From Planctomycetota bacterium (GTDB taxonomy: Bacteria > Planctomycetota > Phycisphaerae > Sedimentisphaerales > Anaerobacaceae), in assembly GCA_025459125.1 (NCBI GenBank), contig JALORE010000016.1:1-41083 (forward strand): a stretch of 41,083 bases of DNA. The letters are read 5' to 3'. Of the stretch, positions 31,691 to 38,884 are shown in pieces. The stretch's first letter is position 1, and the number at the start of each line of letters is the position of its first letter. The notes beneath the pieces were generated by a model. The model did no database searches. It was given only the letters and a program-made list of their open reading frames with translations, and was not told where the DNA came from. The translations under genes and the position numbers were made by a program.

Positions 31691-31702
31691 CTTCTACCCT
31701 TC

Positions 31703-31812
31703 TGAATTATGAATTATGAATTATGATTCAGGGTTTAAGGCCGCCGGCGCGGCCGGACCGCCCACCGGGGCGACAGCAAATCACAATTCACACTTCATAA
31801 TCCGTAAATTCC
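31703..31812. repeat. Composite heptad-arm palindrome, copy 3 (nusG-rplK spacer)
   Basis: The left arm has three exact tandem 7-mers AATTATG (31705-31725) plus a degenerate one. The right arm (31778-31812) reads AAATCAC, AATTCAC, ACTTCAT, AATCCGT, AAATTCC and is inverted to the left (about 21/28 over four 7-mers). The core is GC-rich (GCCGGCGCGGCCGGACCGCC). The right arm touches the nusG stop codon. Confidence 0.7.
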
Positions 31813-32354
31813 TACACCTTCTCGATCTGCCAGTATTCGATGTCGAGCGGGGTGCTGCGCCCGAAGATCGTCACGATGACCTTGACGATACCCCGTTCCG
31901 AATCGATCGAATCGACGACGCCTTCGAAGTTCTCGAACGCCCCCTCGCGAATCTTGATGTGATCGCCCTTCTGGAATTCCACCTTGATGCTGGGCGCTTC
32001 TTCCGGCTTCTCCGCTTCCAGCAGCATCTTGGCGACATCCGTGTCCCGCATGGGCGTGGGCATGCCTTCGGTGCCGATGAAATCCCCGACGCCGGTGGTG
32101 CCCTTGATCAGGAACCAGGCCTTCTCCGGCACCCGGCCGTCGTCGGTCGTCTCCATCTCCATGAACACGTAGCCGGGATACAGCTTGCGCCGGTGGACCG
32201 TCTGCTTGCCGCTCCGGATGCGCTTGATCTGCTCCGTGGGCACCTCGACCCGGCCAATCACGTCCGACAGTCCCTCCTGCTCGACCTTGCGCGCAAGGGC
32301 CTCCCGGACCTGCATCTCCTTGTTCGCCGCAACTCTAAGAACGTACCATCGCAT
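31812..32354 (-). CDS. nusG: Transcription termination/antitermination factor NusG
   Basis: NusG (180 aa) rides on RNA polymerase, suppresses pausing and links it to Rho or to S10. The NGN domain begins MRWYVLRVAANKEMQVREAL and holds RKLYPGYVFMEM; the KOW domain is C-terminal (KGDHIKIREGAFENFEGVV, ending YWQIEKV). ATG 32354 gives the classical start; the open frame upstream is not NusG-like. It follows secE by 142 nt and has a small hairpin repeat just before its start. Confidence 0.98.
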   Translation of the reverse strand: MRWYVLRVAANKEMQVREALARKVEQEGLSDVIGRVEVPTEQIKRIRSGKQTVHRRKLYPGYVFMEMETTDDGRVPEKAWFLIKGTTGVGDFIGTEGMPTPMRDTDVAKMLLEAEKPEEAPSIKVEFQKGDHIKIREGAFENFEGVVDSIDSERGIVKVIVTIFGRSTPLDIEYWQIEKV

Positions 32355-32359
32355 CTGCT

Positions 32360-32386
32360 TCAATCCGCACCCGCGCACCGCGGATG
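32360..32386 (-). repeat. Small hairpin repeat, copy B (secE-nusG spacer)
   Basis: On the minus strand ATCCGC and GCGGGT (6 bp with one U:G, 5-nt loop, 32369-32385) are followed by GCGGATTGAA. It is 23/27 identical to copy A and lies at the same place relative to its gene, immediately upstream of the start codon. Confidence 0.6.
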
Positions 32387-32496
32387 ACATCCTTTCGGGC
32401 TCGTGCCCACGTGCCTCTCGCCCAGACCGCTGCGTGCCGCCGCTTCTGTGCCGGCAGCTCTTCTTCCCGATCCCCAGCCTTGCGGCCGGACCGGCT

Positions 32497-32880
32497 TCAC
32501 CCGATCAGCTTCTGGAAAATCAGTTGAAAAACGAAATCCGTCATGCCCAACAAGGTCGCCATGACCAACACGACGATGATGACCACGAAGGTCGAGACCG
32601 CCACTTCCTTGCGGCTGGACCAGTTCACCTTCTTCAACTCCCCTTCCGCCGCGATCAGGAAATCCGCGACGGCGGGCTTGTTCAGCAGCCAGTACGTCAG
32701 CACCGACAATCCGACGAGAATCGCCGCCGGGATCATCGTCGCGATCCACAAGCTCACATCGGACCCGGTCAGCACGTCGTACAGCCGCCAGCAGCCGATG
32801 GTCACCGTGGCCGCCACGGCGAACCCGCTGCCCAGTCGTGTATACTTTGCCTGCCCCGGTTTATAAATCTGCGTCAGCAT
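32497..32880 (-). CDS. secE: Preprotein translocase subunit SecE
   Basis: SecE clamps SecY in the membrane. This 127-aa form has three predicted membrane segments (about 18-38, 44-66, 98-122), as in E. coli, rather than the single one of many bacteria. The conserved amphipathic stretch GELKKVNWSSRKEV before the last segment is the family signature. It lies between tRNA-Trp and nusG. The 142-nt spacer to nusG has no strong terminator. Confidence 0.96.
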   Translation of the reverse strand: MLTQIYKPGQAKYTRLGSGFAVAATVTIGCWRLYDVLTGSDVSLWIATMIPAAILVGLSVLTYWLLNKPAVADFLIAAEGELKKVNWSSRKEVAVSTFVVIIVVLVMATLLGMTDFVFQLIFQKLIG

Positions 32881-32941
32881 AGTCGAAAATCCCGTTCAAT
32901 CCGTGGTTCGATCCGGCCCCGGCACGGTCTCGAGCCCACAG

Positions 32942-33015
32942 CACGCCAGGAGGGAATCGAACCCCCAACCTTTGGTTTTGGAGACCAATGCTCTACCAAG
33001 TTGAGCTACTGGCGT
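32942..33015 (-). tRNA. tRNA-Trp (CCA)
   Basis: A 74-nt cloverleaf with a perfect 7-bp acceptor stem (ACGCCAG with CTGGCGT), discriminator G73, and anticodon loop CTCCAAA giving anticodon CCA. The T-arm GGGGGTTCGATTCCC is standard. CCA is not encoded. Placement between rpmG and secE is a widespread bacterial arrangement, so it is probably cut from the tuf-secE transcript. Confidence 0.97.
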
Positions 33016-33053
33016 ATGGCCCCGGTTCTTTCGAGGAAAGCCGAAGCTGCTCG

Positions 33054-33227
33054 CTATTTGCGCCGGATCTTGTGCACCGTCCGCTTGCGCTCGCTCTTGC
33101 AGTACTTCTTGAGCTCCAACTTGGGTGCACCTTCCGCGACACTGACTTCCGTTCGGTAGTTCCGCTGGCTGCACTCACTGCACTCGAGCCAGACGTACTC
33201 TCTCTTGCTTTTCTTTTTTTTCGCCAT
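33054..33227 (-). CDS. rpmG: 50S ribosomal protein L33, three-Cys variant
   Basis: L33 (57 aa) binds near the E site of the 50S. The start is MAKKKKSKREYVWLECSEC and the end KLELKKYCKSERKRTVHKIR. The first zinc knuckle Cys16/Cys19 is intact. In the second, Cys43 is kept but the position of the fourth ligand is Glu46 (YCKSE in place of the usual YCxxC). It may bind zinc weakly, use Glu, or be losing the metal. It lies between tuf and tRNA-Trp, with no obvious Shine-Dalgarno. Confidence 0.93.
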   Translation of the reverse strand: MAKKKKSKREYVWLECSECSQRNYRTEVSVAEGAPKLELKKYCKSERKRTVHKIRRK

Positions 33228-33283
33228 AGTGCGTGTATTTCGACCGGCGGCCCGCCCGAGCGGGCCGCGGCAACGACCTCAAC
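33228..33283. repeat. GC-core hairpin in tuf-rpmG spacer
   Basis: The spacer holds an 8-bp inverted repeat (GCGGCCCG with CGGGCCGC, 6-nt loop) followed on the plus strand by CGGCAACGACCTCAA. That tail is close to the core of the rpsL-rpsG composite repeat (CGGCAACGGCCTCGA), so this looks like the same core without heptad arms. Confidence 0.4.
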
Positions 33284-34510
33284 TCAGGCAATGACTTTCG
33301 TGACGACGCCGGCACCGACCGTGCGTCCGCCTTCGCGAATGGCGAACCGCAGGCCCTCTTCCATCGCGATGGGCGAGATGATCTCGATGTCCATCGTGAT
33401 GTTGTCGCCGGGCATGCACATCTCGGCCGTCTTGCCGTCTTCGCTCATCAGCGCCAGCACTCCGCCGGTGACATCCGTAGTCCGGAAGTAGAACTGGGGC
33501 TTGTAGCCCGGGAAGAACGGCGTATGCCGCCCGCCCTCTTCCTTCGTCAACACGTACACCCGGGCGTGGAACTTGGTGTGCGGGGTGATGCTGCCAGGCT
33601 TGGCAATCACCTGGCCGCGTTCCAGGTCCTTCTTCTCGACGCCGCGCAGCAGCACGCCGATGTTGTCGCCGGCCTGCCCTTCGTCCAGGGTCTTGTTGAA
33701 CATCTCGACGCCGGTCACGACGCTCCTGCGGGTATCCTTGGCCAGACCGATGATCTCGATTTCTTCACCGACGTGGACCTTGCCCCGCTCGACACGGCCC
33801 GTACCGACGGTGCCGCGGCCTTTGATGCTGAATACGTCTTCGACCGGCATCAGGAACGGCAGCTCGGTCTCGCGTTTGGGAATCGGAACGTACTCATCCA
33901 TGGCCTTGAGCAGCTCGACGATCGACGCGCACGCCGGATCGTCGATCGTTTCGGCCTTCATCGCCGCGATGGCACTGCCGCGAATCACCGGCGTCTCGTC
34001 GCCCGGGAAGTTATACTTGTTCAGCAGCTCGCGAATCTCGAGCTCGACCAAGTCCAGCAGCTCCGGATCGTCGACCAGGTCCACTTTGTTCAGGAAGACG
34101 ATGACCTTGGGCACGTTCACCTGGCGGGCGAGCAGGATGTGCTCGCGGGTCTGGGGCATCGGCCCGTCGTAGGCGCTGACCACCAGGATCGCACCGTCCA
34201 TCTGGGCGGCGCCGGTGATCATGTTCTTCACGTAGTCGGCGTGGCCCGGGCAGTCGATGTGCGCATAATGCCGGTTCTCGGTTTCGTATTCCACGTGCGC
34301 CGTGGCTATGGTAAGGATCTTCGTCGCATCGCGACGGCCCTGGGATTCGGAAGCCTTGGCGATTTCGTCGTAGGACTTGAACTTCGACAAGCCCTTGAGC
34401 TCCATCACCTTCGTCATCGCAGCCGTCAACGTCGTCTTGCCGTGGTCCACGTGCCCGATCGTTCCCACGTTCACGTGCGGCTTGGTCCGTTCAAATACTG
34501 CTTTAGCCAT
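33284..34510 (-). CDS. tuf: Elongation factor Tu, variant switch I
   Basis: EF-Tu (408 aa) carries aminoacyl-tRNA to the ribosome. G1 is [10 protein letters not shown]3 DCPGH with catalytic His90, G4 NKVD. Switch I is unusual: instead of EEKARGITINTSHVEY it reads [17 protein letters not shown] (59-75), with about five extra residues before it. The Mg-coordinating Thr is probably Thr67. A further small insertion lies in domain III (about 345-352). ATG 34510 is preceded by GGAGG at 11 nt. tuf is upstream of rpmG-secE, not after fusA, as with E. coli tufB. I see only this copy here. Confidence 0.98.
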   Translation of the reverse strand: MAKAVFERTKPHVNVGTIGHVDHGKTTLTAAMTKVMELKGLSKFKSYDEIAKASESQGRRDATKILTIATAHVEYETENRHYAHIDCPGHADYVKNMITGAAQMDGAILVVSAYDGPMPQTREHILLARQVNVPKVIVFLNKVDLVDDPELLDLVELEIRELLNKYNFPGDETPVIRGSAIAAMKAETIDDPACASIVELLKAMDEYVPIPKRETELPFLMPVEDVFSIKGRGTVGTGRVERGKVHVGEEIEIIGLAKDTRRSVVTGVEMFNKTLDEGQAGDNIGVLLRGVEKKDLERGQVIAKPGSITPHTKFHARVYVLTKEEGGRHTPFFPGYKPQFYFRTTDVTGGVLALMSEDGKTAEMCMPGDNITMDIEIISPIAMEEGLRFAIREGGRTVGAGVVTKVIA

Positions 34511-34647
34511 CTTCAACTAAACCTCCAAATGTGCAGTTGAGCAGCGATTTGCGTGTCCTTGAATGTCACCTTTGTTGCCATCTTCTGATCCCAAGGGTCC
34601 GGCCGCCTGCTATCGCGCACCGGCCGCCCCATGGCTTATCTGCATCG

Positions 34648-34720
<73 letters not shown>

Positions 34721-34880
34721 GTTCCAGTCTTCTTGCCGGGCCTGTCCGCCACAGGGGCAGTCTGTGTAGAGACAGTAATACCTTGCCGGGAGACCCGCGG
34801 ATGACTCCTTCATCCACATCGATCTCCACACTGGCGGCAAGGTTTTCTCTCTTGGCCCTAGTACTTTTGAATTATAAATC
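34721..34880 (-). promoter_or_regulatory. Structured leader before tRNA-Thr/tuf
   Basis: Between the predicted start point and tRNA-Thr lie about 155 nt. They contain a perfect 8-bp long-range stem (34835-34842 with 34781-34788) that encloses a 6-bp hairpin (34799-34804 with 34810-34815), and nearer the tRNA a CACAG/CTGTG hairpin. There is no T-tract. It may aid RNase processing of the tRNA or control tuf; no known family is recognised. Confidence 0.4.
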
Positions 34881-34884
34881 GATG

Positions 34885-34913
34885 AATATATGGTAGAGGC
34901 CGGGGAAGTGCAA
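34885..34913 (-). promoter_or_regulatory. Promoter with UP-like tract for tRNA-Thr/tuf operon
   Basis: On the minus strand TTGCAC (34913-34908) and TATATT (34890-34885) are separated by 17 nt. Directly upstream (34943-34915) is a T-rich run of three T-tracts (T7, T6, T6), which resembles an UP element read by the RNA polymerase alpha subunit. A second hexamer TATAAT at 34876-34871 lies downstream but has no good -35. Confidence 0.65.
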
Positions 34914-35022
34914 ATAGAAAAAACAAAAAATGCAAAAAAAGCCTCCTACCTGCCTGGCCTCCCACCCCAGGGCACCATCCCAGTTCCAGCGCGTCTCCGC
35001 CGCCTGCGAACCACCGACGAGC

Positions 35023-37311
35023 TCAGTTGACTCGGTAGCTTTCCTCGCCCTTTTTGGCTTTGGCAAAGGCCTCGGACCAGCGACTCAGCAGAGCCTCCCA
35101 CGCTCGCACCGCCTGGGCATCACGCATCGGTGGCTTTATTTGCCGCAGCGCCGCGATCACCGCGTTCGGGTCCGCCGTCGCCGGGCTGTTCAGATGCTCA
35201 TCGATCGTCTTGACCAGGAAGCCCTTCTCCAAATCCAAGTTCTTTTCCTGCAAGCACTTGTAGACAAGCTCGCGGGCCTGCTCCACGTCGGCCAAACCGA
35301 GATAGACGCCCAGAAGCTGCCCCTGGGCCCACTGCCGTTCGTCTTCCGTGGTTGCCAGGACCAGCAGCGTCCGGAGAGACTCGGAGGCCAGTTTCAGGTT
35401 GTTGCCGTCCAGGTACAGCTTGGCCAGACTCGTCTGCGCCCCCTTGAGCAAATCCGTGCGATTCTCGCTTTGCGCCCGCTGCTCCAGCAGCTTGCAGTAG
35501 GCGATCCTTTGCTCTACCGCGATCTTTCCTGCCGCACCCAGCGATTCGACTTTGGCCGCCCAACCGGCCAGGATGGCCACATCCAGGCGCTGGAAGATCT
35601 TCACGGTGGCCTGCCAGGACCGTTGTCCTTCGTCGCCCGGCACGCCCAGCTTCTCGGCGAGCCAATCCAAATCCTGTGCTCCGCCAACCTCGCCGGCCAG
35701 ATCGATCAGCTCCTGGCGAATCGTCGGGCTGGAATCACTGGTCATGGTCTCGCGCAGTTTACGCAGAGCGCCGTGTTTATCTATATTAACAAGCCCATGA
35801 ACTGCGCTCTGGCGGACCACCTCCACCTTATCAGCCAGGGCCTGCTCAAACAAACCGTTATAGGACTTGATCGCTTGCTCCCGGCACGTGCTCCTCTGAA
35901 CGCACAGTCCGGCCATGGCATTGAGCAGGTACGCCCGTACGGCCGGTTCCGTCCCCCCGTTCACCTGGCTGTAACGGTCCGACAGGCTCTTGAGGTATCT
36001 CTCGACATCCTCCGGCTTGAAGCCGTCCTGCTCGAGGAGCTTGCCAATGACTTCCGCGCCGATCCGAACCTTCTCCGCGTCCGTCCCGCGCAGGAACGCG
36101 ACGGCCCACTCCAGCGTCTCTTTGCGCACCTCATCGGGGACCTTGCGTCCCGTGGCCGCCAGAGACCCCACATAGCACGCCTCCCGGAGCGCCACGAGGA
36201 TCTCCCGCCGGACTTGCTCATCCGGCTCGACCTTCAATTGGGCCAGCAGCGGCTTCGCCACGTTCAGCTCCCCCATCAGGGCCAGCAGGCGCGCCGTTCT
36301 CAACCGGACCTGACGGCTCTGGTCCGGGATCAGATTCAGGAGGGTCGGCTCCAGCTCCGACAACTTCAGCTTGCCGGTCCCCTTCCGCAACTCCTGCAAC
36401 TTGTCCAAGGCCCACGACCGGACAATGCTCTCGGGAGACGTGAGCTGCTGGGTCAGAAAGACGCTCCGCGCGTTCTCGTCCGCCACGGAGTCGTACTGCC
36501 CGGTCAACGCGGTCAGGAAACGCTTCTGCCAGGCAGCCAAGTCCGTCTCCAGCTCCCGCACCCGGTTCTCCTGGTGAGCCAGCCGGTTGCGCAGGAAGAC
36601 GCCCGCGCCCCGCTGGGTCAGTTCCGCGAGCATCTGCCGCCGGGCCGCCGGGTCCGGGCTGACCGCGATCCCCACAGCCGCCAGAGCGTTCTGGGCCGCC
36701 TCCGCGATCGGCAGCTCGGGACTCTCCACGAGGCTGACGAGCTTGGCCACCGCCTGCGTATCCGGATGCCGGCGGAGGGCGTAGATGATGTTCATCCGGA
36801 CATTCACCGACAGCGCCGGATCCGTGACGGCCTTCTCCAGGTCCGGCTGCACCTGGCTATACCCGAACATGAGCGTCGCTTCCGCCGCCGGCTTGGCCAG
36901 CAACGAATCGTCCACCGAGGTGAGAATCGCGATCAGGGGCTTGATGAAATCTTCCGGCTGCTGCAACGGCGTCTGCTTGACCCGGGCCAGATTGAGGGCC
37001 TCGCAGACCGCGGCCCGGGCCTGCGGCGTGTCCGTGCGCCGCAGGACGTCCAGCACGATCTCGCGGGCCGCCGGCTTGTCGTTGAGCAGCAACAGCGTCG
37101 CGACATCGATGCGATCCTTGTCGCTCTTGCCCTCCAGCAGGGTCGTGCGGTTGATCCGCAGTTGCACGTCGATGGCGGCCTCGGGGCTCATTGCCTCCGG
37201 CGGGGATAACTCCTGGGCTCGGACGACCTGCTGCCCGATCCGGAAACCGGCCGCGGTCAGCCCGCACACCAGCACAAGCCGCAGGAGAATATGGAGCCGT
37301 GGTGCATTCAT
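35023..37311 (-). CDS. Secreted HEAT-repeat protein of unknown function
   Basis: A 762-aa protein with an N-terminal signal peptide (MNAPRLHILLRLVLVCGLTA then AAGFR). Most of the chain is helical HEAT/PBS-lyase-like repeats, seen as recurring units such as VRSWALDKLQELRKG, VRLRTARLLALMGEL, VRREILVALREACYV and VRQSAVHGLVNIDK. The last ~150 residues look TPR-like (LKLASESLRTLLVLATTEDE and QLLGVYLGLADVEQARELVY). No catalytic motif is visible. It probably acts as a scaffold in the periplasm or outer compartment. ATG 37311 is preceded by AAGGTGA and gives a good signal peptide; a GTG at 37398 is a weaker alternative. Confidence 0.85.
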   Translation of the reverse strand: MNAPRLHILLRLVLVCGLTAAGFRIGQQVVRAQELSPPEAMSPEAAIDVQLRINRTTLLEGKSDKDRIDVATLLLLNDKPAAREIVLDVLRRTDTPQARAAVCEALNLARVKQTPLQQPEDFIKPLIAILTSVDDSLLAKPAAEATLMFGYSQVQPDLEKAVTDPALSVNVRMNIIYALRRHPDTQAVAKLVSLVESPELPIAEAAQNALAAVGIAVSPDPAARRQMLAELTQRGAGVFLRNRLAHQENRVRELETDLAAWQKRFLTALTGQYDSVADENARSVFLTQQLTSPESIVRSWALDKLQELRKGTGKLKLSELEPTLLNLIPDQSRQVRLRTARLLALMGELNVAKPLLAQLKVEPDEQVRREILVALREACYVGSLAATGRKVPDEVRKETLEWAVAFLRGTDAEKVRIGAEVIGKLLEQDGFKPEDVERYLKSLSDRYSQVNGGTEPAVRAYLLNAMAGLCVQRSTCREQAIKSYNGLFEQALADKVEVVRQSAVHGLVNIDKHGALRKLRETMTSDSSPTIRQELIDLAGEVGGAQDLDWLAEKLGVPGDEGQRSWQATVKIFQRLDVAILAGWAAKVESLGAAGKIAVEQRIAYCKLLEQRAQSENRTDLLKGAQTSLAKLYLDGNNLKLASESLRTLLVLATTEDERQWAQGQLLGVYLGLADVEQARELVYKCLQEKNLDLEKGFLVKTIDEHLNSPATADPNAVIAALRQIKPPMRDAQAVRAWEALLSRWSEAFAKAKKGEESYRVN

Positions 37312-37434
37312 CCGGATCACCTTCACGGGAGCGGCCGGCGGTGAGACGCGGGTCTCAGGCGGGAGCCGGGAAAGCTCTACCCCCTGGAAACCAAGCACTC
37401 AAGACCGGGTCCCCTGCCGATTTCGTCCTTTTTC

Positions 37435-37464
37435 ATGATAACGCGGTCCCCGTGCGAGAGTCAA
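37435..37464 (-). promoter_or_regulatory. Sigma70-type promoter for the HEAT-repeat gene
   Basis: TTGACT (37464-37459) and TATCAT (37440-37435) are separated by 18 nt on the minus strand, each 5/6 to consensus. The predicted start near 37428 gives a leader of about 117 nt to ATG 37311. It lies between the xer stop and this gene, so the two are separately expressed. Confidence 0.7.
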
Positions 37465-37553
37465 TCGCCTGGCCCGCAGTTTGCCAAGTTTTTCCTTTCC
37501 CGGCCGGCCTCGTGACACCGGCGCGCCGCCCGGAACACCTTGCCCCCCGGCGG

Positions 37554-38492
37554 TCAGGGCCGCGGATGAAACCTCTTGTGAATCTGGCGGAGGCGCTCGT
37601 GGTCCACGTGGGTGTAGATCTGCGTGGTTCCGATGTCGACATGTCCCAGCATCTCCTGCACACTCCGAAGGTCGGCGCCGCCGCTGAGCAGGTGCGTGGC
37701 GAAACAGTGACGCAACGTGTGGACCGTCACGTTGCGCGGCATGCCCGCGCGCACCGCGTACTTCTTCACAAGTCTCCAGATCTCAATACGTGACAGGGGC
37801 CGGCCTGTTCGTGACAACAGCAGGAACGCCCCGCTCGGCGGCCGGACCAGCCGGGGACGCAGGTCCCGCAGATAGTCCCGCGTGGCCGAGATCGCTATCT
37901 TGCCGACGGGGACCACCCGCTCCTTGTGACCCTTGCCGAAACAGCGCAGGTACCCAATGTCCAGGTTCACGTCGGTGGTTTTGAGGCCGGCCACCTCGCT
38001 GGCCCGCACGCCGGTGGCATAGAGCAGCTCGAGCAGGGCCTTGTCCCGCAGGTAGTAGGGTTCCTCGGGGGACGGCGCCTCCAGCAGATGGAGCACCTGC
38101 TGCTTGTTGCAGACCGTGGGCAGGCGTTGCCACAGCTTGGGGCTCTCGAGCACCTCGGTGCCGTCGTCCTCGATGAGATGGCGGAGCTTGCCGAACTTCA
38201 GGAGCATCCGCAGGGCCGCCAGGGCCCGCTTGGCGGAGTTCTCGCTCTTGTCGGTGCCGGCCAGCGTGTACATGTACTTCTGCACGAGCACCGGCGTGAA
38301 CTGGCGGATGTCCTTGATCCCCTCGTCCCGGCAGGCCCGCAGGAACTCCCGCAGGTCCCGGCCGTAACCGAGGATAGTGTTGTCCGCCAAGCCCGCCTCC
38401 ACGGTCAGATAATCGAGGAAGTCCACCACGGTCCCGCCGAGGGGCAGTTCGCGAAGGTCTGCGACGATCGATTGCCGTTGTGCTCGGGACAT
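37554..38492 (-). CDS. xerD: Site-specific tyrosine recombinase XerC/XerD family
   Basis: This 312-aa protein is a lambda-integrase-type recombinase that, in pairs, resolves chromosome dimers at dif. The N-terminal SAM-like core-binding domain (about 20-105) shows FLDYLTVEAGLADNTILGYG. Catalytic residues are all present: Arg163 (GVRASEV), Lys187 (FGKGHKER), His258 and Arg261 (HTLRH), His284 (LGHVD) and Tyr293 (QIYTHV). The sequence around GGADLRSVQEMLGH is closer to XerD than XerC, but the split is not certain. ATG 38492 (MSRAQRQ) fits the family; the frame is open 62 codons further up but not family-like. Confidence 0.92.
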   Translation of the reverse strand: MSRAQRQSIVADLRELPLGGTVVDFLDYLTVEAGLADNTILGYGRDLREFLRACRDEGIKDIRQFTPVLVQKYMYTLAGTDKSENSAKRALAALRMLLKFGKLRHLIEDDGTEVLESPKLWQRLPTVCNKQQVLHLLEAPSPEEPYYLRDKALLELLYATGVRASEVAGLKTTDVNLDIGYLRCFGKGHKERVVPVGKIAISATRDYLRDLRPRLVRPPSGAFLLLSRTGRPLSRIEIWRLVKKYAVRAGMPRNVTVHTLRHCFATHLLSGGADLRSVQEMLGHVDIGTTQIYTHVDHERLRQIHKRFHPRP

Positions 38493-38725
38493 GGCTGCAC
38501 CTGTCTGCGGCTCCGCGACCCCAGCTTCGAGCGGGATGCCCCCCCGGCTCTCAGTACTGGGAACCCGGAACCACCCTTTGTATCGACGCCGGGAGAACGG
38601 GGCCTTTAGCGCATCCTGCCTCGCCGCCCCAGATCGCAAGGAAAAATGAGCGCGCCGCCCCCCGGCGACCAGGCACACGGTAGAGAACCGGCCGACGTGC
38701 CGCGGTTACGCGGCTCGCTTCGCCC

Positions 38726-38827
38726 GTTCGGAGTTCCGCGTTCACGCGGGTCCGAATCCTCCGAGCCGCTTCCTGCGAGAGAAGCGGATGAGAGGAATCT
38801 TGCCCGCCTGAAGGCGGAACTCCGAAC
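38726..38827. repeat. 102-bp palindrome, REPIN-like
   Basis: Two 47-nt arms (38726-38772 and 38781-38827) are inverted with 38/47 identical positions and an 8-nt centre. The outer 25 nt of each arm is a unit GTTCGGAGTTCCGC-S-TTCA-S-GCGGG, where S:S is G:C in one copy and C:G in the other, so each unit keeps its own small hairpin by a double change. A GGAG tetranucleotide abuts each palindrome, as in REP elements. Confidence 0.7.
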
Positions 38828-38849
38828 GACAAGCCCCGCAGCCTTGTCA

Positions 38850-38868
38850 TCCCGGATCCGATCCGGGA
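38850..38868. terminator. Hairpin downstream of beta-helix gene
   Basis: TCCCGGATC and GATCCGGGA form an inverted repeat of 9 nt around one central base, 17 nt after the beta-helix protein stop. There is no T-tract on the minus strand, so it could be a weak terminator, an mRNA 3' stabiliser or a simple repeat. Confidence 0.3.
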
Positions 38869-38884
38869 CGCCACCGCGCGACGG

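Larger units (their letters stand above)
38493..38884. other. Intergenic region between Xer and beta-helix genes
   Basis: This 392-nt gap has no convincing gene. It holds a 102-bp imperfect palindrome (38726-38827, listed separately) and a 9-bp inverted repeat with a one-base centre (38850-38868) just after the beta-helix stop. No clear promoter for xer was found in the near-start GC-rich part (38493-38640). Confidence 0.6.

Noticed and set aside
34871-34876. Perfect TATAAT as the main tuf-operon -10
   Set aside because: The hexamer 17 nt upstream is CCTCTA, a poor -35; the TTGCAC/TATATT pair with the T-rich tract is a better match. Dual starts remain possible.
34921-34943. T-rich run after the HEAT gene as an intrinsic terminator
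   Set aside because: No adequate stem precedes the T-tracts (best is 3-5 bp), and they sit right against a promoter -35, which favours an UP element.
34930-37209. A 759-codon plus-strand frame
   Set aside because: Antisense of the HEAT-repeat gene, which has a signal peptide, promoter and ribosome site on the other strand.
38493-38678. 62-codon N-terminal extension of the Xer protein
   Set aside because: The extra residues are Arg/Gly/Pro-rich and not part of the family; MSRAQRQ gives the expected ~312 aa length.
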